Source: Anaeramoeba flamelloides
Lineage: Eukaryota > Metamonada > Anaeramoebidae
Length of the DNA stretch: 64,000 bases
Assembly: GCA_027625915.1 (NCBI GenBank)
Contig: JANTQA010000032.1
Coordinates: 5,642,001-5,706,000, forward strand
Direction: 5' to 3'
Part shown: piece after piece, positions 45,789-58,115 of the stretch
Numbering within the stretch: position 1 is the first letter of the stretch
How the letters are laid out: each line of letters starts with the position of its first letter
Translations under genes and position numbers: made by a program
Notes under the pieces: generated by a model
Told to the model about the DNA's origin: nothing
The model's database searches: none
Seen by the model: the letters and a program-made list of their open reading frames with translations, nothing else

Positions 45789-47124
45789 TATTGGAAATTT
45801 TTAATGAATAATCTATTTTTATTTTCAAACAAAGATAAATTTGGAGAAAGACAAAAAAATTTGTTTGGTATTGTATTGAATTCATTGTAATTCCCATTTC
45901 CTCTAAAGATCATTTTTTTTTTTTATTTGAACTGACAAATTTTTTACTAAAAAGAAAAACTCGCGAATTACTCAAATTTATTTTCATTAGATGGCTGAAT
46001 GTAAAATTACGAAAAACCTTCCCCTGACAGCCCCAGGTATTTTTCAATATTTGAACAATAATGTTCTGAGAGTTACAAATCAAACAATTCAAAATTGACA
46101 TATTGAAATAAAAAAAAGATGTTTTATATGTTGATAATCGAGATATTCAAAAATCAAATCGAATAAATACTACACCCCCAAAAGGGTTATTGGGAATCTC
46201 AATTTTTGAAAAAACAAAAAGAACAAAAAAACCAAAAAAAAATACAAAAGAGACAACGACAATTCTAATGTGAAATTAATCTTATTTCTGGACATACCAG
46301 AGCAATAAAAGCAACTTAATGATGAAAAATAATTGAAAATATAATATTTTCAAGTACCGGTTATTTATTGAAAATGATTGTAATTTTTTTGGTTCCAAAA
46401 TCTCGGTTATTTTTATTTTTCATTTTTACCTTTCTTAGCAAAGGATACTCGGGTTTCTATATCTCAAAATTGTTTCTTTTGATTTTTCTCTTAAAAAAAT
46501 AACAGAAACAGATTTTTTAATCGAAATTGGAGTATATTTTAAAGATCTTTCCTTTCACACTCAAAATGAGATTGGAACAGAAGGTGCCAAGGCTATTTGG
46601 CAAGTCCAAAAAGGGGTCCTTAAGACTGACTGTTTTTGAAAATAAGTAAAACGACAATAGTTTCTCAATCTTTATTCAAAGATCAGTAAGTAACCATAAG
46701 TAGATCAATTCACTTGAAATACATTTCAATAGAACGACCAACACTACCAAAAACAAAATCGTTTCTAAATTTATCTTGTTTTGTTCAAAAATTTTGATTT
46801 AGGTTTTTGGATCAAACAAAAGTTTTTCTTCCAAATCCAAAAAATTTCAAGATCCCAACTTTTTGACTGAGACTTCTAAACAAGAAAGAATTAATTATTT
46901 TCAACATTTTCTTAAATTTCCTTTCTCAGTAATCATTTTTATTGGTGAAGGTGTTAAATTATAATCCTGACAAAGAATAAAATTTACATCGACCTGAAGG
47001 CTTTGAACAAAAAATGTATAGGTCGCTATTCTCTAACACAGAAGTATTTTTTTTTTCAAAGTGAATGAAATAGCTAATTTTGAATTTAAAAAAAAAAGTA
47101 CCATTTTATTCTAAATTTTATTTA
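45789..47124. other. Spacer with scattered gene-like scraps
   Basis: Besides the LRR fragment, a 35-codon plus frame at 45991-46098 (starts MAECKITKNLPLTAPG, preceded by TTTTCATTAG) is G+C-richer than its surroundings and could be an exon or remnant. A minus frame covers the same place, so the strand is undecided. Nothing else is supported. Confidence 0.3.
46544..46639 (+). pseudogene. Leucine-rich-repeat (RNI-type) gene fragment
   Basis: A short plus frame reads DLSFHTQNEIGTEGAKAIWQ and on to a TGA at 46637. NEIGTEGAKAI is the hallmark of ribonuclease-inhibitor-type leucine-rich repeats (consensus DLSxNxIGxEGAKAI), which are abundant in protist proteins. Only about one repeat is left, flanked by AT-rich DNA without matching repeats, so it looks like a remnant of a lost gene. 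The local G+C rise at 46560-46635 agrees. Confidence 0.5.
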
Positions 47125-47582
47125 CTGTTGAGAGAAAAATGTTGGAAACAGAAAAATAGTTGGACAGCTTTTTTAATTGGCAACATTACTGAAAATGATT
47201 TTTAAATTCGGTCGTTTGTGAAATAACTAAAGAAAACAACAATAATCTACTTACTAGAATAACGATCAATGTAATTCTACTTTTTCAAAATCTTATCTAT
47301 TATAATCTAAAGCAAGTTTAAAAATTACCATTTCCAGAATTAATAGTAAACTTTACTAGAACTTGGATTTTTGTTAAAATGGCATGATCTACTTTAGTTA
47401 TCAACCATTCAAATGATTATTCTACACAAACCACAGATTAACGAACTTGTAACACCTTTAAACCTGGATTTATATAAAAGTCACCAAGTTATAAATAGGA
47501 TTTGATTTTCAATTTTACTAATGTTCCCAATTAAAAATGGTGTCCAACCATTTTTCTGTGTCCAACATTTTTCTCTCAACAG
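47125..47582. mobile_element. 456-bp MITE, 3-bp target duplication (copy 2)
   Basis: Begins CTGTTGAGAGAAAAATG, ends CATTTTTCTCTCAACAG, TTA at 47122-47124 and 47583-47585. Aligns with 22121-22576 in the same orientation throughout, with roughly 85-90% identity by eye. Confidence 0.85.
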
Positions 47583-47727
47583 TTAGTATAATTTGTTTCT
47601 TATCTGTAACAAAACAAATTACTTGTTTTGATAATGTTTATTTTTTCCAATTAGCAATAATCTTTTCATAACATTTTGTTTTTTAAAAAAAAAACTCCAA
47701 ATATGAGATGATTGATTTTTGAGGTAA

Positions 47728-48441
47728 AATAGTGAGAATTACTCTTTTCGTTTCAAAGTTTTTAGAAAAAAGTTCAATGGTTTGAGTGGTGCTATTAAGA
47801 AAACACGGTTGTTTTTGGTTCAAATCAAAACTCAAGAACCTAAAATCAAAAAACAATTGAGAAAAAAAATTCGTTATGATTTTGAAATTTTTTATCCAAG
47901 TGGATCCACTTGTCTAGCATTCATCATTTTAGCCCCTTTCACCATTGTACTGTTTTACAGGAATTTTAAAGAAAATGTTGAAAATAATTAATTCTTTCTT
48001 GTTTAGAAGTCCCAGTCAAAAGTCTTTGAAATACTTTCTCAAATTAAACCAAAATATAAAACCCCAATGATGAAAGTCAGTGTTTGGTTCCAACAAACGA
48101 GATCCTTGTCTAAATTTTGACTTTCAAAATGTGATTTAACAGGAAAATTATTAGATCGATAAAAAACTTTTTTCATTTTTTTGAAAATCATTTTTTTCAA
48201 TCTTTGATCTTAAGAGCCAAAAAATGATTATTATTTTTAGCTTACTTCTATTCTTTGGTCGTAAGAATAAATTTTTTTTGTTTTCGATTCTTTGTTCAAT
48301 ATTTTGATCGTTCTTTTTTTTTTATTTTTTTTTTTTATTTTTATTTCTAGACTGTATAAATGTACTATGCGCCTTGCTTACATTGCCGTTCCATGGATTT
48401 GTTACATTGGTTACACCATTCAATAGCTGGTAATTTTTTAA
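47728..48441 (+). other. Possible small spliced gene with two membrane segments
   Basis: Two gene-like pieces on the plus strand. The first (about 47765-47991) follows an acceptor-like AGTTTTTAG and encodes a basic stretch and then SGSTCLAFIILAPFTIVLFY, a membrane-helix-like segment. The second (48351-48441) follows a long T tract ending TTTCTAG and precedes a GTAATT donor; in one frame it encodes MRLAYIAVPWICYIGYTIQ and a stop. I cannot show that the two belong together, and the joining frame is undecided. Could also be a degraded gene. Confidence 0.25.
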
Positions 48442-48554
48442 TCTTTTTGAATTTCTTTGTTTTGGTTGCCTTAAGGGTTTTTAACCGTTCTTTTTTGTTT
48501 TTTTTTTATAAAAATATGAAATTTTTTTCTTGCTTTCAATTTCAAAAAAACTGA

Positions 48555-49282
48555 TTGAATTTTCGCTTGACCAAACAAGAGCAAAAAGTTTGAAGTGATC
48601 TCATAATTTGTTGTTAAAGCAAGAAGGAAAGTGTTTTAACTTTTTTCAATCGAACCTTTTTAAGCAAAAAAATAAACAAAACAAAAAAAAACATTTAAAT
48701 AATAAATAAAAAGAAATCTTTTCTTTTATTGCTAGAACTTTTTCTTTTCAAGTTTAGTGATCAGTCTCCACAAAAAAGAAAAAAATTTTTGAACACAGCC
48801 ATTATTTTAAAAAAGTGAGGTTCAAAAGTTGTCAGAAATAAGCGAGAAAAGAGATGATAAGCTTCAAGAGAACAATCCCCAAGAATGTTCAAAAACCTTT
48901 TTTTAGATCACACTTTGTGATACTCATCACGATCATGAAAAATTTTTGAAAAAAAACATCAAACATTTGCTCATTTTTTACTTTTTGATAACTTCACTTA
49001 TATTAAACACTATCAATTAATTAAAGATCATTGGATCAAACATTATTTTTCAAGGTATTTTAGTAATTAAAGTTGGAAAATTTATTTTTCAAACTTTACG
49101 ATTTTTTTTTTCAAATTTAATATTTAAAAAAAAATCTTTTTCTTCTATATTTCAATGATTATTTAATATATTTTAAAAGGATTTTAAATTTAATAAATAC
49201 CTTTCAAACTGACAACCAATTATTTGGGCTATTAAAGAATTATTTATTGATATAAATTAGAAAAATTTTTTTTTTTTTTTTA
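48555..49282. other. AT-rich spacer
   Basis: No gene. A word at about 48801-48832 (CAGCCATTATTTTAAAAAAG) resembles the end of the mariner-like elements at 51330 and 58116 and may be a remnant. Confidence 0.35.
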
Positions 49283-49640
49283 GATTTTTCTGTTGGTTTT
49301 TTTTTAATTTTTGAAATGAACAGAAAATTTAAATAAATTTTCGGTTTATTTCAAAAAGTAAAAAAAAAACCTAGGACACTTTTCGATAGGTTTTCCAGAA
49401 TTCAAAAGAATTGAGTAAAATCTCTATTATTTTACTCAATTCTTTTGGACTCTGGAAAATCGTTGTTAGTCTTTCTTGAGTTTTCTGTTTATTTGGAAAA
49501 TCGATAGATTTTCGTTAGGTTTTTTTTACTTTAGAAATAAACAGAAAATTTTAATAAATTTTCGGTTTATTTCTAAAGTAAAAAAAAACCAAGAACACTT
49601 TACAAATAAAATAGAAAACCTCAAGAAAAGTTAGGCACTT
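49283..49640. repeat. GTTAGG hairpin-module cluster 2
   Basis: Three adjoining palindromes: TTTTTGAAATGAACAG with its inverse (49305-49350); GGTTTTCCAGAATTC with its inverse ending TCTGGAAAA (49390-49461); TTTAGAAATAAACAG with its inverse (49530-49585), bordered by TTTTCGTTAGG and GTTAGGC. The same words occur in intron 3 of the ferredoxin-flavodiiron gene. Confidence 0.7.
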
Positions 49641-49999
49641 CACTAGTATGAAAAAATAAAATTGAAAAAAAAAAAAGTTCGACAAAAAGACAATTTCAAG
49701 TATCATTTCACCCTTTTTAATTGGGTTTATTCACAATATAATCAACATTCCAGTTCTTAAAAATCTTGAGGCTGTTGTATTTATTGTTGTTAATAGTACC
49801 ATGATTTTGAAAAGTCTGTAGTCTAGAAAAAAAGGTCTATTTTGGGGTAAAAATTTTTAAATGGATGTGACAATGAATTTTCCTTAAACTCAACTTTAGG
49901 ATATTTTTTTGAAGAGATAATAACTAATAGTTTTGAAAACACTCTTATCATCTAAAAAAACTCAAATACGGAAAAAAAATAACTGATGATAAATATTGA
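49641..49999. other. Spacer between hairpin clusters
   Basis: AT-rich sequence without gene or module. Confidence 0.4.
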
Positions 50000-50500
50000 A
50001 AGTGTCCGTCAAGTGCCGTAGAGTGCCTAGGTTTTCTTGAGGTTTTCTATTTTATTTGTAAAATCTATTGATTTTCGTTAGGTTTTTTTAACTTTTTGAA
50101 ATAAACCGAAAATTTATTAAAATTTTCTGTTTATTTCAAAAAGTAAAAAAAAACCTAGAACACTTCCAAATAAATAGAAAACTCAAGAAAACCTAACGAC
50201 GCTTTTTTTTTTTTTTTGATTTATAAATAAAATTAGAAAATTTTCTTTTTATTTCTCAAATTAAAAAAAAGCTAACGGCGGTTTTCCAGAATTTAAAAGA
50301 ATAAAGTAAAATCCATTTGATTTTACTCAATTCTTTTAAATTCTGGAAAACCTAACGAAAAGTGTCCGTCAAGTGCCTAGGTTTTCCAGAATTAAAAAGA
50401 ATAAAGTAAAATCAAATGGATTTTACTTTATTCTTTTAAATTTTGGAAAACCTAACGGCGGTTTTTTTTACTTTTTGAAATAAACCTAACGGAAAATCAA
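50000..50500. repeat. GTTAGG hairpin-module cluster 3 (largest)
   Basis: Contains GTGTCCGTCAAGTGCC twice (about 50001 and 50361), the TTTTTGAAATAAACCG palindrome, and the TTTTCCAGAATTTAAAAG palindrome twice (about 50283-50352 and 50378-50452). Modules are bordered by CCTAACG or CGTTAGG. The arrangement suggests modules inserted into or amplified within each other. Confidence 0.7.
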
Positions 50501-51329
50501 AAAAAAAAAATTTTTTTCAGAATTTAAAAGAACAAATAATTCTTTAATATTCAAAATAATTGATTTCCTATTTGAAATATATTCATCAGATTTAAAATAC
50601 TTTTAAAATTTAATAAAATGACCACTTATCTAGAAGCAAAAAAGTTTTCAAATTTTTTACTATTAAATTGAAAAAAAATATTCATAGAACCTGGAAAATT
50701 GGATTTTCCAACTTAAATTGTAAAATATCTTTAAAAAATATTTTTTGATCAAAGATCCTTTATTAACCAATAATGTTTATTCGAATTAAAGTCATTAAAA
50801 AGGGTAAAATTAGCAAAAATTTAATTTTTTTTTGAAAAAATTTTTTCATGATCGTGTTGTGAAAATAAAAATGTCACACTTTTTTGGCGTGTTCCATTTT
50901 TTTTTTTCACAAGAGTAATATTTGGAGCATTGTAAATGATTTTTTGAAAGTTGAATTTTTTTTTTTTTTAATAAAAATATTCTTTGCTTTTAACTTTTGT
51001 TTTCATAATATTCACCATTTTATATAAAAATATTCCGAAATTAATGAAATTAGCACTCAAAATTCAAATACTTTTCACACCCAACCTGCAGACAAATTGA
51101 AATATTCAAAATACTAATATAATATTTTATACAATTTAAATAATTTTAATTTTTATTATCAATCTTGGGATTTAATACTAATGTAAACAAAAAAAAAAAA
51201 TTCTTCGGAATCAATTTTTTCATTTGAATTCAGAGAATCTCTTACATTTATTTATTTCTTTAATTTAATTTAATTTTTTTTTTGTGGTACCTTTTTAAAA
51301 TCAAAAAAAATTATAAAACGAAATTAGTA
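50501..51329. other. AT-rich spacer
   Basis: No gene or module recognised. Confidence 0.4.
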
Positions 51330-51525
51330 CAGCCATTTTAAAAAAGTGAATACTTTTTTTTTTTTTTTATGATTGTGTCAGAAGTAAAACTTTTTTAAAG
51401 TTTTATATTTTAATAAAATGTCAACTTTTTTTATAAAAAAGTGCTTTTCTTCACACTCCAGCCTCTACACCCAATTGGAGGTTGAATCCTTACTTTATTA
51501 AAACATAAACATTTTAAAACATCTG
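51330..51525 (-). mobile_element. 196-bp TA-flanked mariner-like MITE, upstream of giant gene
   Basis: Ends CAGCCATTTTAAAA (left) and, read inward from the right, CAGATGTTTTAAAA; TA at 51328-51329 and 51526-51527. Its reverse complement aligns with 58150-58388, sharing GTTTTAATAAAGT, GCACTTTTT and AACTTTAAAAAAGTTTTA. Confidence 0.7.
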
Positions 51526-51850
51526 TACTATTATTACTTTAATCACTTCAAACATTTTTAAATTCAAGAAAAAAAAAAAAATAAAAAAATAAAATAAAAA
51601 AATATATCCAATTCATTAGCTTGTGTTTTCCTTTATAAAAAAAAAATTATGAACAAAGACAAATCGCAATTTTAAATACCCTAAAAATAATTAAAAAAAA
51701 AAACAATGGTCGACTTCTTAAAAAAAAAAAACTTAACAATCCTCGATTTAAAAAAAAACAAAAATTAAAAAACAAAAAAAAAAAAAAAAACAAAAACAAA
51801 AAAAAAAAACAAAAAAAAAAAAAACAAAAAACAAAAAACAAAAATCTTTA
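51526..51850. other. Presumed intron or leader before the giant membrane-protein gene
   Basis: A-rich run. The frame of the downstream gene is open back to 51769 but has no ATG; TAA stands at 51766. ATG candidates at 51650 and 51706 run into stops without a usable donor, so the first exon is not located. Confidence 0.4.
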
Positions 51851-54800
51851 GTGATATCTTCAAAAAAGACAAAAATAATTTTCTGCATACCTTACTCTGG
51901 CCGGTGAGGTTATTAATTTTTGTCATATCAATAGGATTGTTTTTTGCTTTTAATATTTTATTAACTGTCTTATGGAGCGGGGAGTATCGATCTAAGGGAT
52001 ATATTTTATTATTTATTTTTGGATTTTTAGCACAAATCTATGGGATGTTTTGGCATGATAAATACTTTTGGGAGTGGAGCAGTGACGATGGTGAGGGATT
52101 TGTAGCCGGATTTTATTGCTTTATGGATCTTTGGAATTTACTTATGCTTGGAGTGATTGTCTGCACTGTTGTTAGGATTCCAAAAACACTCACTGATATT
52201 TTCACCGATAACAGGATTTTTTGTGAACGCTTTTCTATTACGTTTACTTATCACGCCTTTTCTGGTATAATTGATCTATTTTTAATTGTCACCTTACCAA
52301 TCTCATTTCTTGCCATTTGGAGGTTACCAAAATTCATACATGAATTAAATGAACTTGGGTACGATACACCTGACCATGCGGATAGAAAAGCAGAGAGGCA
52401 ATTAGAACGAAGAGCAATAATATTTCTAAATTTGTGTAATTCCATCGTCGACTTGATACCAATTCTTTTAACACCATTGCTATTTGCCTTAATATATAGA
52501 GCGATATTATGTCATAAGGAATGCAAAAGGAAATATGGAAATAATGGAAATTTATCATATTTTAATTCAATTTTTATTGAAAATTGGAACGAAGTTAGAT
52601 TTGTTGTTTTAAAACATGAATTAAACTTCCTAATTGATTTACCCTGTATAGCTGTCGGCTTACTATCTTTAATGTTTATTTGGAGGATACCAATCATTAT
52701 AAAGGATTTTAGAACGTTTAAAGAAACAGGGCAAAGAAGAGCAATTGCCATAATGCATTTTATCTTGAGCCCATTAGATATATTGGCAGCCATATGCTTT
52801 GTAATTTGCATCATAACTCTTTGGAGAGCAAATCAAACCCTCACAGAGCTAAAGGAATATATTGAAAAATTTAAGGAAGCAAGAAGGGTACCTGAGGTTA
52901 TGTTTGGTATTTATCATCCGATTATATTTAAACAATTCTTTGCCCTTTTCTTCGATACGCCATTTATAATGTGTTCCTTTTTTTGTTTACTTTTCCCAAC
53001 AAGAACAATATTTTTCAAAAGAGCACTCTCAAAATGTGAAACAAATATGGAAAGAAGGAAAACTGTATTATTGCATATGGTATATTGCCTGTTAGATATC
53101 CCGGCTTTACTTTGTGTTGTTTGGCTATTTTTGACAATTTATAGATTTAAGGACTTATTGTTACCCCTGAGGGAATGCAAAAAATATAAAGAAGATAACA
53201 CTTATCGAGATAAGATGGAAAACTGGGATCCGTTTTACGATCGTAATATTGCTGTTTATCATTTGATAATCTTTCGAGAATTTTACCATTTCATGCTAGA
53301 TATACCCTTTTTGATAATTTCCCTGTTTTTAATCCTTGGATTTTGGAGGAGTTGTGCATTAAAAAAGGTTTTGAAGGATCCTGAAACAAAAGGACAAAGA
53401 AGAAAGAAAATTGCCGCAGAGGGGTTATTATTAGCACTTGATCTACCGTGTCTGGTTTTTTTAATTATTTTAACTGTCAGCTGGAGAGTTCAAATAGTAT
53501 ACACGCTGCTGAAGGAAAGGCAGCCAACTGATCCATGGCATAGAATCATTATTGACCAATTTTATGAATACATTCTCGATGTAATATTTATTGCCATCTC
53601 TCCGTTATGCCTGTGGAGATTCCCCTTTATGTTTAGGCAATGCTTTTATGGTGATGCAAAGGGGGCTAATCAACGAAGACGAATCGTCAGCACAACAATA
53701 TTATACACTCTCATAGATATCCCCTGTGCAATCATCTTGCTATTGATCTTAGTCTCAGTCTGGAGAGCATTTTGTACATATATTGATTACAAAAAAAGAG
53801 ACAAGGAAAAAAAAATTCAATATTTCATTTTTGATCAATTTGTCGAACTATTGTTGGATTTACCAGTCATCCTCATATTTTTGCCAATAACTATTGCCAC
53901 CATTATAAGGGTTTATAGTCTGGTACAACATTTACGGCAATCAGAGGGCAATTGGGAAAGAAGAAAGATTTTATTTTTTGAATTCTGTAAAATAATACCA
54001 GATCTCCTTTTAACATTTCTATTCATCATTTGCTTTATATGCCTTTGGAGATTCCCCACTTTGAAATTTTTATTAAAAAAGAATTATTCAGAAAACAGTT
54101 TTAAAAATGATAATTGGAAAGCTCAAATAAATTTAGATCTTTACAATGACTTCGAATGGGGATTAAGAGCATTAATTTTAAGATTTCACTTCATCATAAT
54201 TTTAGATATATCGTTTTTTATTCTTTTAATTTTAAAATTAGTGTTAATAAAACGAAATATTGAGATATTTAAAAGAATGAGTTATGCCAAAAAGAGATTT
54301 ACTCAACAAAGAAAGCTTAATTTTGAAAACCCTGAATTGCTAAATAATGTCATAAAAAAATATTATTATCGACTCACTGGCCGTAAATGCCCAAATGAAG
54401 AAACTATGGAAAAACAACAAGATCACCAAGTACAACAAGTAAAACAAGTACAACAAGTACAACAAACAGGACAAGGACAAGGACAAGGACAAGAAATAAA
54501 AAAAGGAATGGATATTCCTTTAAATGAAATTCTTCTTAATGAAGAATCTAATGATGAACTAGAAAAAGAAAAAGTAGATTCAGAATCATCATCAGATTCG
54601 TCATCATCATCATCATCAGAAGCAGAAGAAGAAGAAGAAAATATATTAGATTTTCAAATTCATGCAAAAAGAGAAAAGAATTCGGTTCTCTCAAATTTTT
54701 TTATTGAATTAGAAAAGGATCATCAAACTAAAATCAATTTAATTAACGAGACTTACAAATCCGTTACTATTGAAGAAAAAATTGATTTTTTCATTCAAAA

Positions 54801-57800
54801 TATTTTATCAAGACTTTATAAAAACGGTCAAGAGTCATTAAACCAAATGGAAATCATTCAATTTTATTTCCTATTAAAAAGAATTGATCAATTAATCCCA
54901 AATGACAATCCACTATTTAAAGATGGGTTACCAGCAACAATGACAATTGAGCAATTAAACCAAGATTTATTAATGAGATATAATCAAAATGTTGAATTGT
55001 TCATTCAAATTGCCTATACCTTGGGATATAATGAAAATTTAGTCCCAGACGAAAGAGTTATTGATATGCTAGAATCGGGAAGAATGAAATCTAATGTTTC
55101 AGAAGACATCGAAAAAATTAAAGAACTACTTTTCCAGCATCCAATGAATGAAACAAGCATTAACCCCATTTTTAAAGCATCAATCCCATTGCTTTTAAAT
55201 TTACCAACATTTTGGCAATCTAATTTGTATCTAGCGGATATCTATCCAGAGGAGGCCCTGGATCTTCAACAGCAAGAGATCACAAAAGAAAATTTACATT
55301 CGTTTTTAAGATTACTATTTCTAGGCAAAACCAGGATCTTTTTTGAATTGTTAAGAACATTTGGCTTTTATTATTTTAATGAATTTAAGGGTATACCATC
55401 TAATGAACAAATATTATCGCAGGATAATATTCATCATAATCAGCCTAAAGAGCAATATATTGAAAATTGGAAGAAGCATCTCCACTGCGACAATTTTAAA
55501 AAATTTAAAAAAAAAAATGCTGTCTTGTTGAAAAACAAATTTGGTTTAATATTTGAGAGTAAAAAATTATTCAAAAATTTCCAATTAAATGTTTTGAATG
55601 AAATTCAGAGAAGAAATTTACTTTTGACGCCCTTAGAGGTCATATTGACTCATTTTGCCCAAATCAATTCACATTTTGTTTTTTATCTTTTTAATAAAGG
55701 CAATTTATCACTAAAGGCTGATATTACATCTGGAGACAGCTTAGAATCTGATGGATATCAGGCTCTAAACGATCCCAACGACAATGAAAATAACAATCAC
55801 AATCGCAATAACAATAATAATAATAATAATACAAGGGATGATATTTTCCCTGAAGACGATTTTACAACAATGATCAAAAATTTAGGGGGTACTTACTTGC
55901 GTAAAGCGGAATATAAGGAGGCGTTTAATGAGAATTTAGAACTTGAAGAATTTTGGAGGCTATCTAAAGAACAAAAGCGCATTATTGAAGAAATTTATTC
56001 AAGATATGAAATTGATGGGGAAATTGAGATCAAGAAATTTGTTTGCTCATTTGTATGGATTTTTAGGCATCACAATTTTGATCTCAAAACCTTTCAAAGA
56101 AAAATAACAAATAAGCACGATCTTGACAAACTAATCACATACTTTGGCTACTCAAGCGAAAATTATGAGATAATACCCTGGGATGATCGTAAGGAAATAG
56201 TGAATCAATACTCACAAGAAGCGCAGGGCGCAAGGGAAGGGGAACAAATACAATTGGCGCTTTATCACATCAGTAAGGCCATTTTCATGTGTACGATGAA
56301 TGTTGAAGAAACTGAAGACCTCATTGAATTAGTAAAATTAAGAATCCAATATCTAATTTCTGGCGAGTATTATAAGGACGCGCTAGTAGATATGGAGTTT
56401 TTAGAAAGAATTGGCTTACCGAACAAGGAAATTGCCAAGTTTATTCTTTTTAATAAGGCGATATGCCTAAAAAATATGGACGAAAACTTAAAAACGATAA
56501 GTACTCTAAAAACCGTTTACAAGCATTCACCCACCAAGGAAGAAGACCAGCGTGTTAAAGAGGGGGTTAAAGAAATAAAGGAAATTATAAAGGAAAAATT
56601 AATAAGAAGAGACACGAACGCAGGATATGATGCATTAAATGAGATAGACACACCACTGGCTCCTCTTTCCTTTACCTTCTTTTATCCAATTATTTTACAA
56701 GAATTAATGTGGTCCCTATTCTTATTCTGGCATGTCCTATTAATACCAATAAAAATATTCGGATTATTATCCCATCCACTCTGGAAATATTTGACAGCTA
56801 GATTTGCTCAAAAGAAACTCTATGGCAAAGGGAAAATAACGTTTAGTTTCTTGCTTGCATCCAATTATTTTTCCTATTCCCAAAACCGCAATGTTTATTT
56901 TTATACACTCGTCAAAAAAAATAAAAATAATCTTAATTTCTTGGGCCTTCATAAATTTTTAGCAATAAATATACTTGTGGGAACTGTTCTGTTGTTCAAT
57001 GATCTCGCCTTAATACCTGCCTTTGTTAACTACCTTTACGGTTTGGTCTTTTCCTTCTTCGCGCCTACATGGTATAAAAATTACTTAAATTCAATTCCAG
57101 GACGAAAAATGTATCATTCAGTGATACAACTCCTATTTCTCGTTGAAGCCATTTCCTTTTTCGGAATCATCGCACTTCAGGGGCTCTATATCTATCTAAT
57201 AATCGCATTATTCGACAATAAAGGACTCATTTCCATCTTATCGATTCTTACAATAATTGTTTTAATTGCCTCTTGGTCGCACACTTATTACATTAATATC
57301 AACAAAAACCCAATGTATAGACCATATTTAGCCTTGAACACAATATTATCGTTAGTATACGAAAAAATACACGGCTCGTTAAACGGAAGAGGCAAACTTG
57401 GACTCTATTATAATAGAATTTTAGGCTATATCACCTGGATCTTATGGTCCTGTAATGAATGCTGCGGTACACTGTTGCTTCTCCCATTCTATTTTGCCTG
57501 GGCAGGGTGGCCTCTTATCCTAACCATATATTTTGGGAAAACCTTCAACGATAATATATTGTGGTGTTTATTTGCTTCGATTCCTTTAACAATCGCCTTG
57601 CTAGTAAAAGGATTTAAGGTGATGAAAGATAATGTCAGCCATAATCCTCAATGCAGAGAGCCTGCGCCCAAATATAATAAATTAATTCATCGGCTAGAAT
57701 TGTATTTCCGTTTCAAAATCGCCCAAAAAAAGTATTTACATATTTCCAGTCATGATACCTGCTTACATTTTAGTAGTATAGACCAATACCCAAATTTGTT

Positions 57801-58011
57801 TTGTAACACAGATGATAACCATTATACAAAGATTTATTATAGAAAAACAATTGAACGCGCAAATAAGACTGTAATTTCAAATAAAATTCAACCAAAAATT
57901 TCAGAAACCAGAAATCTTTATAGCAAGATCAACCAAGAAATGCATTTTGGCCATGATTTCGAAATCAGTTATAATAATTATAATTATAAAGAGAAAAAAT
58001 TTCACAAATAA
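51851..58011 (+). CDS. Giant polytopic membrane protein with internal ERR-LDIP-WR repeats
   Basis: Open for over 2,050 codons to TAA at 58009-58011. The ATG-less 5' end and an acceptor-like ATCTTTAG at 51843-51850 imply a missing upstream exon; 51851 is a proposed exon start. Numbering from the Val codon at 51904: residues 1-840 hold many hydrophobic helices in a repeat of about 100 residues, marked by (E/Q)RR, then LDIP/LDLP, then a helix ending in WR. The ERR sites lie near 168, 276, 381, 496, 588 and 683 (for example QRRAIAIMHFILSPLDI, ERRKTVLLHMVYCLLDIP, QRRRIVSTTILYTLIDIP). Residues about 840-920 are Gln- then Ser/Glu-rich (QQVQQVKQVQQVQQ; SSSDSSSSSSS). A soluble section follows (920-1560), including a TPR-like part (about 1440-1540). 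A second membrane cluster spans about 1583-1910, then a polar tail. I do not recognise the family; a transporter, channel or scaffold role would be guesswork. Confidence 0.85.
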
Positions 58012-58115
58012 CCTTCCTTTTTATTTATTATAAATTTTAAAAATATATGAATAAAGAAATAAATAAAAGATTCATCATTTAAATATTTTTGAATTTTATT
58101 GTCTCTTTGTTATTA

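Noticed and set aside
51904-51906. GTG as start of the giant gene
   Set aside because: Nothing supports non-ATG initiation; the first membrane helix begins upstream and a splice acceptor is available.
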